A stretch of DNA of 64,000 nucleotides from Paraktedonobacter carboxidivorans (GTDB lineage: Bacteria; Chloroflexota; Ktedonobacteria; Ktedonobacterales; Ktedonobacteraceae): assembly GCA_041156125.1 (NCBI GenBank), contig JBEVTI010000029.1:7207-71206 (forward strand), in the 5' to 3' direction. The notes below the pieces were generated by a model that was not told where the DNA came from, made no database searches, and was given only the letters and a program-made list of their open reading frames with translations. Both the position numbers and the translations under genes were made by a program. Position 1 is the first letter of the stretch. The number at the start of each line of letters is the position of its first letter. Positions 52,001 through 59,350 of this stretch are shown here, one piece after another.

Positions 52001-52883
52001 AGCCGAAGCAGTAGCAGAGGCCGAGACTCTCCTTGAAGCAGCCGAAGAGGCAGCGGAAGAGGCGACCACGGCAGAAGAAGTCGCGGAGGCAGCCGAAGCG
52101 GTAACAGAGGCCGAGAACCTTCTCGCAATGGCCGAAGAGGCAGCCGAGGCAGTTGACGAAGCGACCACTGAAGAGGCCGTAGAAGCAGCAGCCGCAGCGG
52201 TAGAGCAAGTCGAGCTTCTTCTCGTCATGGCCGAAGAGTCAGCGACTGCAGAGGCACCGAGCGCCGAGGAAGCGGTCGCCGAGCAGGACGCAGAGGCCAC
52301 AATCCTCGCAGCAGAAGAAGCAGAAGTAGAGGCGGAAGAAGCAGTTGTGGAAATGACGACTGAGGAAGAAGCGGAAGCCGAGGCCCTCGCTGAGGAAGAA
52401 GCAGCCGTGGAAATGACGGCTGAGGAAGACGCAGAAGAGGCAACGGAGGTCCAGACACTTGAGGAGGAAGAAGTAGCGGCGGAAAAAAGGGAAGAGGCGG
52501 CGGCAAGCGCGGAAGCAGCCGAAGAAGCGGCATCTGAGGAGAGCGCGCAAGAGGCAACGGGAGCTGAGACCCTTGCAGGGGAAGAGGCGCCCGCTCAGCA
52601 GAGCGCGCACGAAGAGTCAGCCTGGTGGGAAGCCACAACTATGGAGGTAGCTCATGGAGATGTGGCAACCGGAGAGCCTGCGCCTGAGGGAGAGAAAAAA
52701 GCCGACGAAGGGGTAGAAGAGGCTGAGACGGCGAAAGATACAAAAGAGGAAATAATCCTGGGTGAGATGGCGGGGAATGATGAGATAACTATAACTGAAA
52801 TCACTGGGACAGACGAAGTTACGACAAAGAAATCTGTTGTGGTAACAGAGTACGATACCGGTGAGACCCGGCACGATGAATAA
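49092..52883 (+). CDS. Giant acidic Ala/Glu-rich repetitive helical protein
   Basis: A 1,263-residue protein starting at GTG 49092 with AGGAGG six bases upstream. The first ~100 residues are ordinary (helical, NRERELLAGVLQYV, LNTIVEIVGKRL). From ~120 onward the sequence is over half Ala plus Glu in i/i+3/i+4 style, predicting very long acidic helices or coiled coils. Two ~138-codon units are clear duplicates (49779-50195 and 50517-50930). From 50940 on, shorter units of the EEAEEAAEAVAEAEI type are repeated several times. The ~45-residue tail (EITITEITGTDEVTT...) is different again. No signal peptide or membrane segment. Function unknown; a cytoplasmic filament, spacer or binding scaffold is possible. 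Confidence 0.75.
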   Translation: MATNESIERIVDSLCDALLQDEGTLNNRERELLAGVLQYVQEDNGVTPEMNALLTEKVAVAVKNVVAKRVLNTIVEIVGKRLSSQTLDAALVVLSLSTQNSVYPTAKLAEPEVQAPLSVEELFTEGEAETVLEVSPAEAFVEIIAVEAMTEAEVEFAEELARDESEFADAEEAEIVEEAEAEAQAEEFDEVETETEAEAEELAVEAEMEAEAEIAEEAEAQAEEVELVREEVVEVLQVMEAAVADQADVLASAIQGAQAEEAELETIATDIAQEIAVLDGEIEQLEEATAEAESAGEVAVLEEVMEQASAAKLELEAEAEVIAEATAVVEAAVEVLIAEKAAVEELVEVLEEAETVTFEQVESALEEEVELASATTAEPAASESHEEAEVTAEEIAEAEMEAEILLEVAEEMAVEEAIAREVAEELAEEALAEETETEAEVEAEAEAEDSEVEAEAEAEAEAEATESIEAEELAPEEVVEILEVIEAVAAIQADVLASAVQEALAEEVSLEVAAAEIAQEIEGLEAKIEELVEAAIEAESAVEEAALEETIEEALTEEAELRVEASATAEAIAEIEEVVEALTTEEAAVEALVEALEEAETVTLEEVAETETAAETTPEEEAEEAAEAVAEAEIVLEDARETAEEAETEEEAEEAAEAVAEAEIALEVAEEAANEAEEVAEAVAEAEMILEDAEEAAEEAEEAESSIAVAEAEAEEATEAEIMEEIAAEVTAEEEAEEAAEAVVEAEIILEDAREAADEAETAEEAEEAAEAVAEAEIILEDAEEAAEEAEAAESSIAVAEAEAEEIAEAEEATEAEIIEEIAAEVTAEEEAEEAAEAVAEAEIILEDAREAADEAETEEAIEEADEAIEQAELRLELAEEVAAEDAAIAAEATGATSIAETAEEATAQAAEAEILAGDEIASDESDSEAIVAQAADEGAAEDEEAEEAAEAEILEVEGLALADEIATEAAEAVAEAETLLEAAEEAAEEATTAEEVAEAAEAVTEAENLLAMAEEAAEAVDEATTEEAVEAAAAAVEQVELLLVMAEESATAEAPSAEEAVAEQDAEATILAAEEAEVEAEEAVVEMTTEEEAEAEALAEEEAAVEMTAEEDAEEATEVQTLEEEEVAAEKREEAAASAEAAEEAASEESAQEATGAETLAGEEAPAQQSAHEESAWWEATTMEVAHGDVATGEPAPEGEKKADEGVEEAETAKDTKEEIILGEMAGNDEITITEITGTDEVTTKKSVVVTEYDTGETRHDE
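49779..50930 (+). repeat. Large internal duplication in the Ala/Glu gene
   Basis: Unit A (49779-50195) begins EEVVEVLQVMEA and unit B (50517-50930) EEVVEILEVIEA. Both then have QADVLASA, AQEI, AEAESA and VEVLEEAETVT/VEALEEAETVT at matching spacing. They are separated by ~320 bp of Ala/Glu codons. Confidence 0.75.
50940..51690 (+). repeat. Shorter tandem-like repeats in the Ala/Glu gene
   Basis: Blocks encoding EEAEEAAEAVAEAEI then LEDAREAADEAE-like text recur at about 50949, 51041, 51290, 51390 and 51579, with intervening ESSIAVAEAEAEE units at about 51200 and 51470. Nucleotide identity between copies is high, so unequal exchange is likely. Confidence 0.7.
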
Positions 52884-53038
52884 CCTTCATCGTATTTCAT
52901 CAGGCTTTGGAGAGAAGCACAAGTAGATTTGCACCAGAAGAGCAGTGTCTTCTGCTATTGCCGCTCAGAGGACGGGCGGGAACTTCAAAAGATAGTTTTG
53001 CTCGTCGGGCATAGAGGCCAATCAAAGGGGATAGGTGG

Positions 53039-53085
53039 GATCGCTCAGGACACAGAGCCAGCTGTGGACCTGAGCGATCTTTTTT
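53039..53085 (+). terminator. Intrinsic terminator with T-run
   Basis: GATCGCTCAGG (53039-53049) pairs with CCTGAGCGATC (53069-53079), with an inner CACAG/CTGTG stem, and is followed by TTTTTT. This is the one textbook intrinsic terminator in the window; it would end the giant Ala/Glu transcript. Confidence 0.75.
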
Positions 53086-53148
53086 GTGTTTTGCAGAGGT
53101 TTGGCACACGTGTGCGCCAAACCTCTGCAAAACACAAGGGGTAGGGAG
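53085..53148 (+). repeat. 21-bp palindrome with G-rich tail (dispersed repeat family)
   Basis: Arms 53085-53105 and 53116-53136 match, with the self-complementary loop ACACGTGTGC. The stem is followed by AAGGGGTAGGGAG (53136-53148). Its CTCTGCAAAACACAAGGG flank closely resembles that at 22427. Confidence 0.6.
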
Positions 53149-53219
53149 TGGACGCGCTTGTGCTGCTGAGAAAAAAGCAGAGAGAACTCATAGCTCCAGG
53201 CGTGAGCGCGGACCCCTGA

Positions 53220-54581
53220 TTAGCCGCGGATAAAAGCAAGCACTTCATCGCGTTTTTCGGTCATCAACTCTCTGGTGCGTGCTTCGATATTCAGGCGCAG
53301 CAGGGGTTCGGTATTTGAGGGGCGTACATTGAACCACCAGGTGCCAAAATCGAAGGTCACACCGTCCAGATGATCAACCGCCTGCGCGCTTTTGCCATAG
53401 TGTTCTTCCAGAGCGGCAAGCTTGCTTTTAGTATCGGCCACCGTGCTATTGTATTCACCGCTGCGCACCCAATGGTCCAGCGGTTGGAGCATCTGGGAGA
53501 GTGGTTTGCCGCCAGTGGAGACCAGTTCCAGGGTCATGAGCAGAGCAATCAGGCCGGAGTCGGCATACCAGTTGTCGCGGAAGTAGAAGTGGCCGGAGTG
53601 TTCGCCGCCAAAGACAGCGTTATGTGTGCGCATCTCAGCCTTAATATAGGAATGACCAACGCGTGTCCTGAAGGACTTGCCGCCTAACTGCTCAACCAGC
53701 TCTGGCACGCTTTTTGAGACAATCAAGTTATAGAGAATAGTCGAGCCAGGAAACTTTTTCAGCAGACTATTAGCCGCAATAGCCGTAACAAGCGAGCCAT
53801 CAACGATCTCGCCATGCTCATCAACCGGAAACATACGGTCAGCATCGCCATCGAAGGCCGCGCCGAGATCCGCGCCTACCTCGCGAACCTTCTTTTGCAG
53901 ATCTTCCATATTCTCTGGCTCGATGGGACTGGCCGGGTGGTTAGGAAAGCTGCCATCAAGCTCGAAATAAAGTGGAATGAGTACACAGGGTAGTTTCTCA
54001 AAGACCCTGGGCATAGCCATCGAGGCCATACCGTTGCCCGCGTCAATCACCACTTTGAGTGGCTTAATCTTGTTGACATCGATAAAAGAGAGCGCGTGCT
54101 CAACATAGGCGTCGAGTACATTCTGTTGCGTCACCGTGCCTTTGTGAGCGGGTTCAGGAAAATTGCCACTGATAGCCAGGTCGCGGATCGCGGCCAGGCC
54201 AGTCTCTTTGCTAACGGGAAAGGCTTGAGCGCGGCAGAACTTCATCCCGTTGTATTTACCGGGATTATGTGAAGCTGTCACCATCACGCCCGCGGGATAG
54301 TCAAACTTGCCCACCGCGAAATAGAGTTCATCGGTTGTCGTCATACCAAGATCAATAGCATTTGCCCCTTGATCCGTGATACCACGAATCAGAGCAGCGG
54401 TAATTTGTGGTGAAGAGAGGCGCATATCGCGTCCCACAGCGATAACGGGTACCTGGAGATAGTGCGCGGCGGCGCGCCCAATCAGGTACGCCACCTCATC
54501 GTTTAGATTTTGCCCATAAATGCCGCGAATGTCATATGAGCTAAAGATGTTTGGATCAATTTTAACAGGTGAAGTACTCAT
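53220..54581 (-). CDS. manB: Phosphomannomutase/phosphoglucomutase
   Basis: A 453-residue alpha-D-phosphohexomutase that interconverts hexose 1- and 6-phosphates. Motifs: YDIRGIYG, TASHNPGKYNGMK with the phosphoserine, the metal loop DGDADRMF, GGEHSGHFYF sugar loop, and RPSNTEPLLRL phosphate-binding loop. All intact, normal length. Its ATG overlaps the stop of the upstream GNAT gene (TGATG), so it is the last gene of the PFK-deoB-GNAT operon. Whether glucose or mannose is the main substrate cannot be read from the sequence. Confidence 0.94.
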   Translation of the reverse strand: MSTSPVKIDPNIFSSYDIRGIYGQNLNDEVAYLIGRAAAHYLQVPVIAVGRDMRLSSPQITAALIRGITDQGANAIDLGMTTTDELYFAVGKFDYPAGVMVTASHNPGKYNGMKFCRAQAFPVSKETGLAAIRDLAISGNFPEPAHKGTVTQQNVLDAYVEHALSFIDVNKIKPLKVVIDAGNGMASMAMPRVFEKLPCVLIPLYFELDGSFPNHPASPIEPENMEDLQKKVREVGADLGAAFDGDADRMFPVDEHGEIVDGSLVTAIAANSLLKKFPGSTILYNLIVSKSVPELVEQLGGKSFRTRVGHSYIKAEMRTHNAVFGGEHSGHFYFRDNWYADSGLIALLMTLELVSTGGKPLSQMLQPLDHWVRSGEYNSTVADTKSKLAALEEHYGKSAQAVDHLDGVTFDFGTWWFNVRPSNTEPLLRLNIEARTRELMTEKRDEVLAFIRG

Positions 54582-55168
54582 CAGCGTGAAAAGCCCCTTC
54601 TAAGTTTCCAGATTTCCAGGAGAACCCAGGGATCTCCTGAGCTACGAGGATCAAAGATCTGTCCCACTTCAGTAAAACCAGCTCTAGCAAAAGCCTTGCG
54701 CGCCGGGGTATTGGCCATAGCTGTTTCCGCGTACAGACGCGTGAAACCGTCAGGTCTAAAAAGATACTCAGCCAGGGTATGAATGGCCTCCGCACCGTAG
54801 CCCTTGCCCCAGCGGGTTTTATCGCCGAGACCCAGGCCCACTTCGGTCTGACTGACGCGTTGATCGATATTGAAGTGCGTAATAGTGCCAATGGGTGTAT
54901 GTAGCTCATCCTCGATAATAAACCAGAACTGGCGTCCATTGCCGCGCACATAGTTGCGCTCGAAGATGGGCATAAAATCCTTCATGGTATGGGAATAAGG
55001 GCGAAACGGATCGTAGCGCCAGACCTCATCATCGCGTTCCCAATGAAAGACATGATGCGCATCAGTCATCTGAGGGGGCCGGAGCCAGATACGTGCGCCG
55101 TGCAGGGGGAAGTCCGCCTCTCGTCCCTCCCCCTGACCCGCGGTAGTATTTTGCTGTCTATCAGTCAT
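54581..55168 (-). CDS. RimJ/RimL-type GNAT acetyltransferase
   Basis: A 195-residue GNAT of the RimL family (W-L-R-P-P-Q-M-T start, DKTRWGKGYGAEAIHTLAEYLF acetyl-CoA loop, and ARKAFARAGFTEVG). It acetylates protein N-termini, small amines or other substrates; the target is unknown. The first ~20 residues are polar. It overlaps deoB by four bases upstream and manB by one base downstream, so it is translated with sugar-phosphate enzymes; the reason is not evident. Confidence 0.88.
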   Translation of the reverse strand: MTDRQQNTTAGQGEGREADFPLHGARIWLRPPQMTDAHHVFHWERDDEVWRYDPFRPYSHTMKDFMPIFERNYVRGNGRQFWFIIEDELHTPIGTITHFNIDQRVSQTEVGLGLGDKTRWGKGYGAEAIHTLAEYLFRPDGFTRLYAETAMANTPARKAFARAGFTEVGQIFDPRSSGDPWVLLEIWKLRRGFSR

Positions 55169-56352
55169 TCTGCCAAACCTATCCTCCGCGCAAAGCTGGT
55201 GCCCGCCGCGAGCGGTGCGACGTGAAACGCTTCCGCCAGTGTTTGTCCAAGATCTGCGTAAGTTGGGCGCACACCAAGATCCACGTCAGCCAGGATGGGT
55301 GTACCATAGGCCAGCAGCGGCACGTGCTCGCGTGTATGGTCAGTGCCCCGGTAAGTTGGATCGACGCCATGGTCCGCTGTAAAAAAGAGCGCGTCATGCT
55401 CGCGCATCGCCAGTTGGAGGTGCGCGAACCAGCTATCCACCTCGCGTAACGCGCTGGCATAGCCCTGGCTATCGCGGCGATGTCCCCAGAGCATATCGAA
55501 TTCGACCAGGTTAACAAAGAGCAGACCAGAGAAGTCCCTGGCCAGCCAGTCAAGCGTGGCCTGCATGCCTTGCTGATTCGTCTCAGTGTGTTCGCGCGCG
55601 GTCAGTCCGCGACCCGCGAAAAGGTCTGCAATTTTGCCAAGGCCAATCACATCCTTGCCAGCGTCTTTCAGCGCGTCCAGCAGGGTCGTACCGAGCGGCT
55701 CCAGTGAGAAGTCGCGGCGCTGTTCAGTGCGTGTGAAATGCCCTGGTGTGCCGCTGAAAGGGCGCGCGATAACTCGTCCCACCGCGTGCTCGCCGCTTTT
55801 GAGCAACTGGCGCGCGATCTGGCAGATGTGATAGAGTTCGTCCAGCGGAATAACATCCTGGTGCGCGGCGACCTGGAAGACGCTATCCGCTGAGGTATAG
55901 AGAATCGGACGCCCGCTACGCACGTGTTCCGCGCCCAGTTCTTTGATAATCTCGGTACCAGAGGCGACCTGATTGCCAAGGATTTTGCGTCCGATGGCTT
56001 GCTCAAAAGGCTGCACGACCTCTGGTGGAAAGCCATGGGGATACGTTGGCAGGGGTCGGCGCAGGACTACCCCGGTCATTTCCCAATGGCCCGTAGTGCT
56101 GTCTTTGCCAGCCGCGGCCTCTGCCATGCGTCCATACGCGCCCCTGGCCAGCTTAACGGGAGGTGTGCCCTGAATAGGCGTGATATTACCCAGGCCGATG
56201 CTTCCCAGGTTGGGGAGTTCCAGACCGCCAATGGCCCGGGCACAGTGCTCCAATGAACTGGCCCCTTCGTCCCCATAGGCGGAGGCATCGGGATTCTCGC
56301 CCGCGCCCACGCCATCGAGGACGACTAGAATCGCCCGTTTGAGTTCGCTCAT
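55165..56352 (-). CDS. deoB: Phosphopentomutase
   Basis: Converts (deoxy)ribose 1-phosphate to 5-phosphate, linking nucleoside breakdown to the pentose pathway. The 395-residue alkaline-phosphatase-fold enzyme has the metal motif VVLDGVGAGENPDA, the phosphothreonine region GKDSTTGHWEMTG, the cap domain, and VEFDMLWGHRRD and FFTADHGVDPT metal sites. Normal length. It starts five bases after the PFK stop and ends overlapping the GNAT by four. The nucleoside hydrolase at 62.7 kb may supply its pathway. Confidence 0.95.
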   Translation of the reverse strand: MSELKRAILVVLDGVGAGENPDASAYGDEGASSLEHCARAIGGLELPNLGSIGLGNITPIQGTPPVKLARGAYGRMAEAAAGKDSTTGHWEMTGVVLRRPLPTYPHGFPPEVVQPFEQAIGRKILGNQVASGTEIIKELGAEHVRSGRPILYTSADSVFQVAAHQDVIPLDELYHICQIARQLLKSGEHAVGRVIARPFSGTPGHFTRTEQRRDFSLEPLGTTLLDALKDAGKDVIGLGKIADLFAGRGLTAREHTETNQQGMQATLDWLARDFSGLLFVNLVEFDMLWGHRRDSQGYASALREVDSWFAHLQLAMREHDALFFTADHGVDPTYRGTDHTREHVPLLAYGTPILADVDLGVRPTYADLGQTLAEAFHVAPLAAGTSFARRIGLAE

Positions 56353-56356
56353 ACCC

Positions 56357-57571
56357 TTATTTCACCTTTGTATATGCCAGCCGTTGATAAGTCAGCAGCG
56401 GCTCGCCGATGAGCGGCTGCGCATAGTCAAAGAAGGCTGGCGTAACCATGGTCTTGCTTGCGTCCAGAAATTCAGCGGGTAACAGTCGCTGGACATTGGC
56501 AACCTCGCTCAAAGCGGCCAGCCCGGTTGTACAGCGATAGTTCGGCCCCTCCTGGCGCTGCAGCACGACCATCTTATCGCTCTCGCCTGCCAGCGCTGCC
56601 TGCACCCCGGCCTGGCCGACCAGGTACGCCTCCTCGCGATCGACTGACGAGACGCAGAACGACGCCATGCGCTGTAGATCGCCCGGTTTATCGCAACGCG
56701 CCCGCAATTTCAAGCGCTCCTTGACTAATTCTACCAGATATTGTGCCGCTCCGCTCAACAAGGGATGCTGAAAGGCGTCCACCCCGGTCTGACCAGCTGC
56801 GCCCAGGGCCTGGCCGTGCTCATCGCGCAGCGTTTCCGCGGCCACCACCACTACAAAGCCAAAGCGTCGATAGACCTCTTCGACCTGGCTTAGATAGCGC
56901 TCCGCGTTAAAGGTCTGCTCAGGGAAGAGCAGAATATGTGGAGCATCCTCTGCCTCGCGCTTGCCCAGAGCCGCGGCGGCGGTTAGCCAGCCGGCATCGC
57001 GTCCCATCGTCTCAATCACCTTCACGGGATAATGCCAGGGTATAGAGAGGGTATTCATTGCCGAATCCATCGTGGCCAGGGCGATAAAACGCGCGGCACT
57101 GCCATAGCCTGGACAATGATCTGTCAGCGGCAGATCGTTATCGATGGTTTTGGGGATGCTGAGCGCTTGCAGCTCATAACCGAGCGCGCCCGCAGTCTCA
57201 GCAATCTGGTGGGTCGTGTCCGCCGAATCATTGCCGCCGATATAGAGCAGCGTGTGAATATCGTGCTGACGGAAAAGCGCGATCACGCGCTCCAGATCGT
57301 GCTCTTGCAATTTATAGCGACAGGTACCCAGGGCCGCGGATGGCGTATACATCAGCTCAGACCAGATATGCGCCGGTTGCTGGCGTAGATCGATGATATC
57401 TTCGCGCAATAGGCCCTGAATGCCATGGCGCATACCATAGATATCGTTAATGCGTGTATCGCGTAATGCAGCCTCGACAGCGCCCACTAGACTGGCGTTA
57501 ATTACCGCCGTCGCGCCCCCGGACTGTCCGATAATTATATTTCCGTGTGTTCCCAAGCCGAAAATCCTCAT
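56357..57571 (-). CDS. pfp: PPi-dependent 6-phosphofructokinase
   Basis: Phosphorylates fructose 6-phosphate, most likely with pyrophosphate. The 404-residue protein has the PFK glycine loop IIIGQSGGATAVINASL, GGNDSADT with Asp115 at the site occupied by Gly in ATP enzymes, and PKTIDND with Lys141 in place of the ATP-type Gly; both changes mark PPi use. METMGRDAGW-like sugar motif (VIETMGRDAGWLT) is present. The reaction is reversible, so it can serve glycolysis or gluconeogenesis. The first codons have a poor RBS spacing; TTG six codons in (GAGG nine bases upstream) is an alternative start. Confidence 0.92.
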   Translation of the reverse strand: MRIFGLGTHGNIIIGQSGGATAVINASLVGAVEAALRDTRINDIYGMRHGIQGLLREDIIDLRQQPAHIWSELMYTPSAALGTCRYKLQEHDLERVIALFRQHDIHTLLYIGGNDSADTTHQIAETAGALGYELQALSIPKTIDNDLPLTDHCPGYGSAARFIALATMDSAMNTLSIPWHYPVKVIETMGRDAGWLTAAAALGKREAEDAPHILLFPEQTFNAERYLSQVEEVYRRFGFVVVVAAETLRDEHGQALGAAGQTGVDAFQHPLLSGAAQYLVELVKERLKLRARCDKPGDLQRMASFCVSSVDREEAYLVGQAGVQAALAGESDKMVVLQRQEGPNYRCTTGLAALSEVANVQRLLPAEFLDASKTMVTPAFFDYAQPLIGEPLLTYQRLAYTKVK

Positions 57572-57704
57572 GCCTTGATACTAGAATTTCTATCTCTAGC
57601 CATTATACCAAGCGCGCCGCTGAGCGTCGAGGCGCGGGGACTTTTCACTTATCTTGCCTGGCTTCTTGCGAGGGATTTTTTCAAGCGCGGCGCGTGCAAA
57701 CAGC

Positions 57705-58385
57705 CTATTCGTCAAGACCAATCCTGAGATGAAGTTCAGACGGGAATGGAGTTGAGGCATCCTCCTCGACAAGGTGAACAGCGTGCAAGCCCGCGGTCAC
57801 AGCATCCGCGGCCTGTAAATGTTCCGCCGAGAACGTAGTGGTCACAGCAAGAACCCGTATACCACCAGCGCGAGCCGCCTGGATACCCGCGGGCGCATCC
57901 TCAATCACCAGGCAAGCGCCTGGAGCCACGCCGAGCGCATGCGCAGCCTGCAGATATCCCTCTGGATGAGGCTTACCCAGGCTTACTTTCTCCGCCGTCA
58001 CAAACACAGGTGGAATGGGCAGGCCGATAGCCCCTAAGCGTGCCGTCGCCATACCAAGTGTAGCCGAAGTCACAATGGCCCAGCGCGTTGGAGGCAGAGC
58101 CGAGAGCAGGTCCAGCGCGCCCGGTAGCGCGACAATTCCCACCAGATCCCTGGCCTGACCCTCCTCGAACACCAGCGTCTCCTGCTCAAGATCCAGCCCA
58201 CGCCCGGAGGCCACTGCGTACATCGTATCGAGCGCGCGCTGTCCATGCGAAATCGCCATAATGTGCTGAAAATCCAGCCCATGCCGCGTGGCCCACGCCA
58301 GCCAATGTCGTTCCACACACGCGGTCGAATCTACAAGTACGCCATCCATATCAAACAAAATCGCCTGACAGTACAGATCCAGCAT
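57705..58385 (-). CDS. HAD-superfamily sugar phosphatase / beta-phosphoglucomutase-like
   Basis: A 226-residue HAD enzyme with AILFDMDGVLVDST (nucleophile and general-acid Asp), WAIVTSATL (motif II Thr/Ser), KVSLGKPHPEGYL (motif III Lys) and VIEDAPAGIQAARAGG (motif IV acids), plus a C1 cap (about 17-85). The family includes sugar phosphatases and beta-phosphoglucomutase; the exact substrate is unclear. ATG 58385 has GGGAG five bases upstream; the open frame upstream of it to 58538 is noise. It precedes PFK by 133 bp on the same strand, so it may belong to the sugar-phosphate group. Confidence 0.9.
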   Translation of the reverse strand: MLDLYCQAILFDMDGVLVDSTACVERHWLAWATRHGLDFQHIMAISHGQRALDTMYAVASGRGLDLEQETLVFEEGQARDLVGIVALPGALDLLSALPPTRWAIVTSATLGMATARLGAIGLPIPPVFVTAEKVSLGKPHPEGYLQAAHALGVAPGACLVIEDAPAGIQAARAGGIRVLAVTTTFSAEHLQAADAVTAGLHAVHLVEEDASTPFPSELHLRIGLDE

Positions 58386-58567
58386 AGCAACTCCCAATAA
58401 ATATCTACCCCTATCGTAGCACATCATCCCTTGCTGGCAAAAGAGAGCCGCGCAGCAGAATAGAAATATAAAAGAGCTATCACAAATGAAACATCTTGGA
58501 GATCTTTTTGATACATTTATAAGGCATACTTTTAGCAAGGTAACGAATAATGCGTATGAAATAGAGG

Positions 58568-58586
58568 ATACATTAAATTAATGTAT
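58568..58586. promoter_or_regulatory. 19-bp AT-rich palindrome (operator candidate)
   Basis: ATACATTAA-A-TTAATGTAT is perfectly symmetric, 26 bp before the ATG at 58613. A further GATACAT lies at about 58510 and TGTATC at 58591, so there may be several half-sites for one regulator. No regulator gene is adjacent. Confidence 0.45.
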
Positions 58587-58612
58587 GGCATGTATCAAAG
58601 GAGTATATAATT

Positions 58613-59137
58613 ATGAAAAAAGCATCTCTTTTTAAGACTACCTCGTCCTGGTTTCTGCCTGGTCTGATCGCCGGGCTGGTCTTCCTGGCAAGCGCGCTGA
58701 TATCTGGTGCTGTGAGTACGACCGTCTGGGCTATGCCCGAGGCCATAGCGCGGGCGGTAGGTATGAGCGTGCCAGCCGACTATAGCTTAGCGCTCGGACC
58801 CCTGCTGGTCGGCGTAGCGGTTCACCTGGCGATTTCGCTCGCCCTGGGCGTCCTCTTCGTCGCGCTTACGGGCCGGTTGCGGCTGCGCGGCTGGCTACTA
58901 ATGCTTGTGGCAGTGATCTTCGGCGCCGCCGAACCGGCTGTCGCCCTCTGGGTAGTTATGCACAACCTGTTACCCGCCAGCACATTCAATTTTTTCCTGG
59001 ACGCCATCCCCCTGTGGGGTTCAGTGCTCGGCCATTCCATGTATGGTCTGGTCCTGGGTCTACTCCTGACCTTTGGCCCATGGGCCTTCGCCGCAAAACC
59101 TCAACAGTCCGCGGGCTGGCAGAGGGCAGGAGAATAG
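58613..59137 (+). CDS. Four-helix integral membrane protein, unknown
   Basis: A 174-residue protein with four predicted helices (LIAGLVFLASALISGAVS, LLVGVAVHLAISLALGVLFVAL, WLLMLVAVIFGAAEPAVALWVV, VLGHSMYGLVLGLLLTFGPWAF). The second to fourth helices hold Gly, His and Glu that could bind a cofactor. I cannot name a family. AAAGGAG lies nine bases before the ATG. It is behind a palindromic operator, ends near an 18-19-bp hairpin, and is followed by the cupredoxin gene, but no common role is evident. Confidence 0.75.
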   Translation: MKKASLFKTTSSWFLPGLIAGLVFLASALISGAVSTTVWAMPEAIARAVGMSVPADYSLALGPLLVGVAVHLAISLALGVLFVALTGRLRLRGWLLMLVAVIFGAAEPAVALWVVMHNLLPASTFNFFLDAIPLWGSVLGHSMYGLVLGLLLTFGPWAFAAKPQQSAGWQRAGE

Positions 59138-59149
59138 TCTGAGAAAGCT

Positions 59150-59189
59150 TCATAAAAGAGAGATGACATTTGTCATCTCTCTTTTATGA
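59150..59189. terminator. 19-bp perfect hairpin
   Basis: Arms 59150-59168 and 59171-59189 are exact reverse complements with a 2-nt centre (TT), 12 bases after the membrane-protein stop. No T-run in the plus direction, but TTTTAT in the right arm. Confidence 0.65.
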
Positions 59190-59350
59190 TTGTCCACACT
59201 ACCGGCGCAACGCTACTTATTCTATACTCTAACTGTGAGAAGGAAGTCAGGGGCGCAAGCGCGTCAGGTCTGGCGGGAGTTGCCAGAGTCGCCTTCTCTC
59301 AGCAATAGTTACAATCTATAAAATTTCTTCAGAGTAAAGGTAGAAAAATA

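Larger units (their letters stand above)
52884..53219. other. Gap holding a terminator and a palindromic repeat
   Basis: No gene seen. It contains the T-run terminator at 53039-53085 and the palindrome with its G-rich tail at 53085-53148, described separately. Confidence 0.5.

Noticed and set aside
48337..53148. G-rich tails as telomere-like or origin elements
   Set aside because: They are few, not tandem and lie in ordinary gene gaps; a dispersed repeat explains them better.
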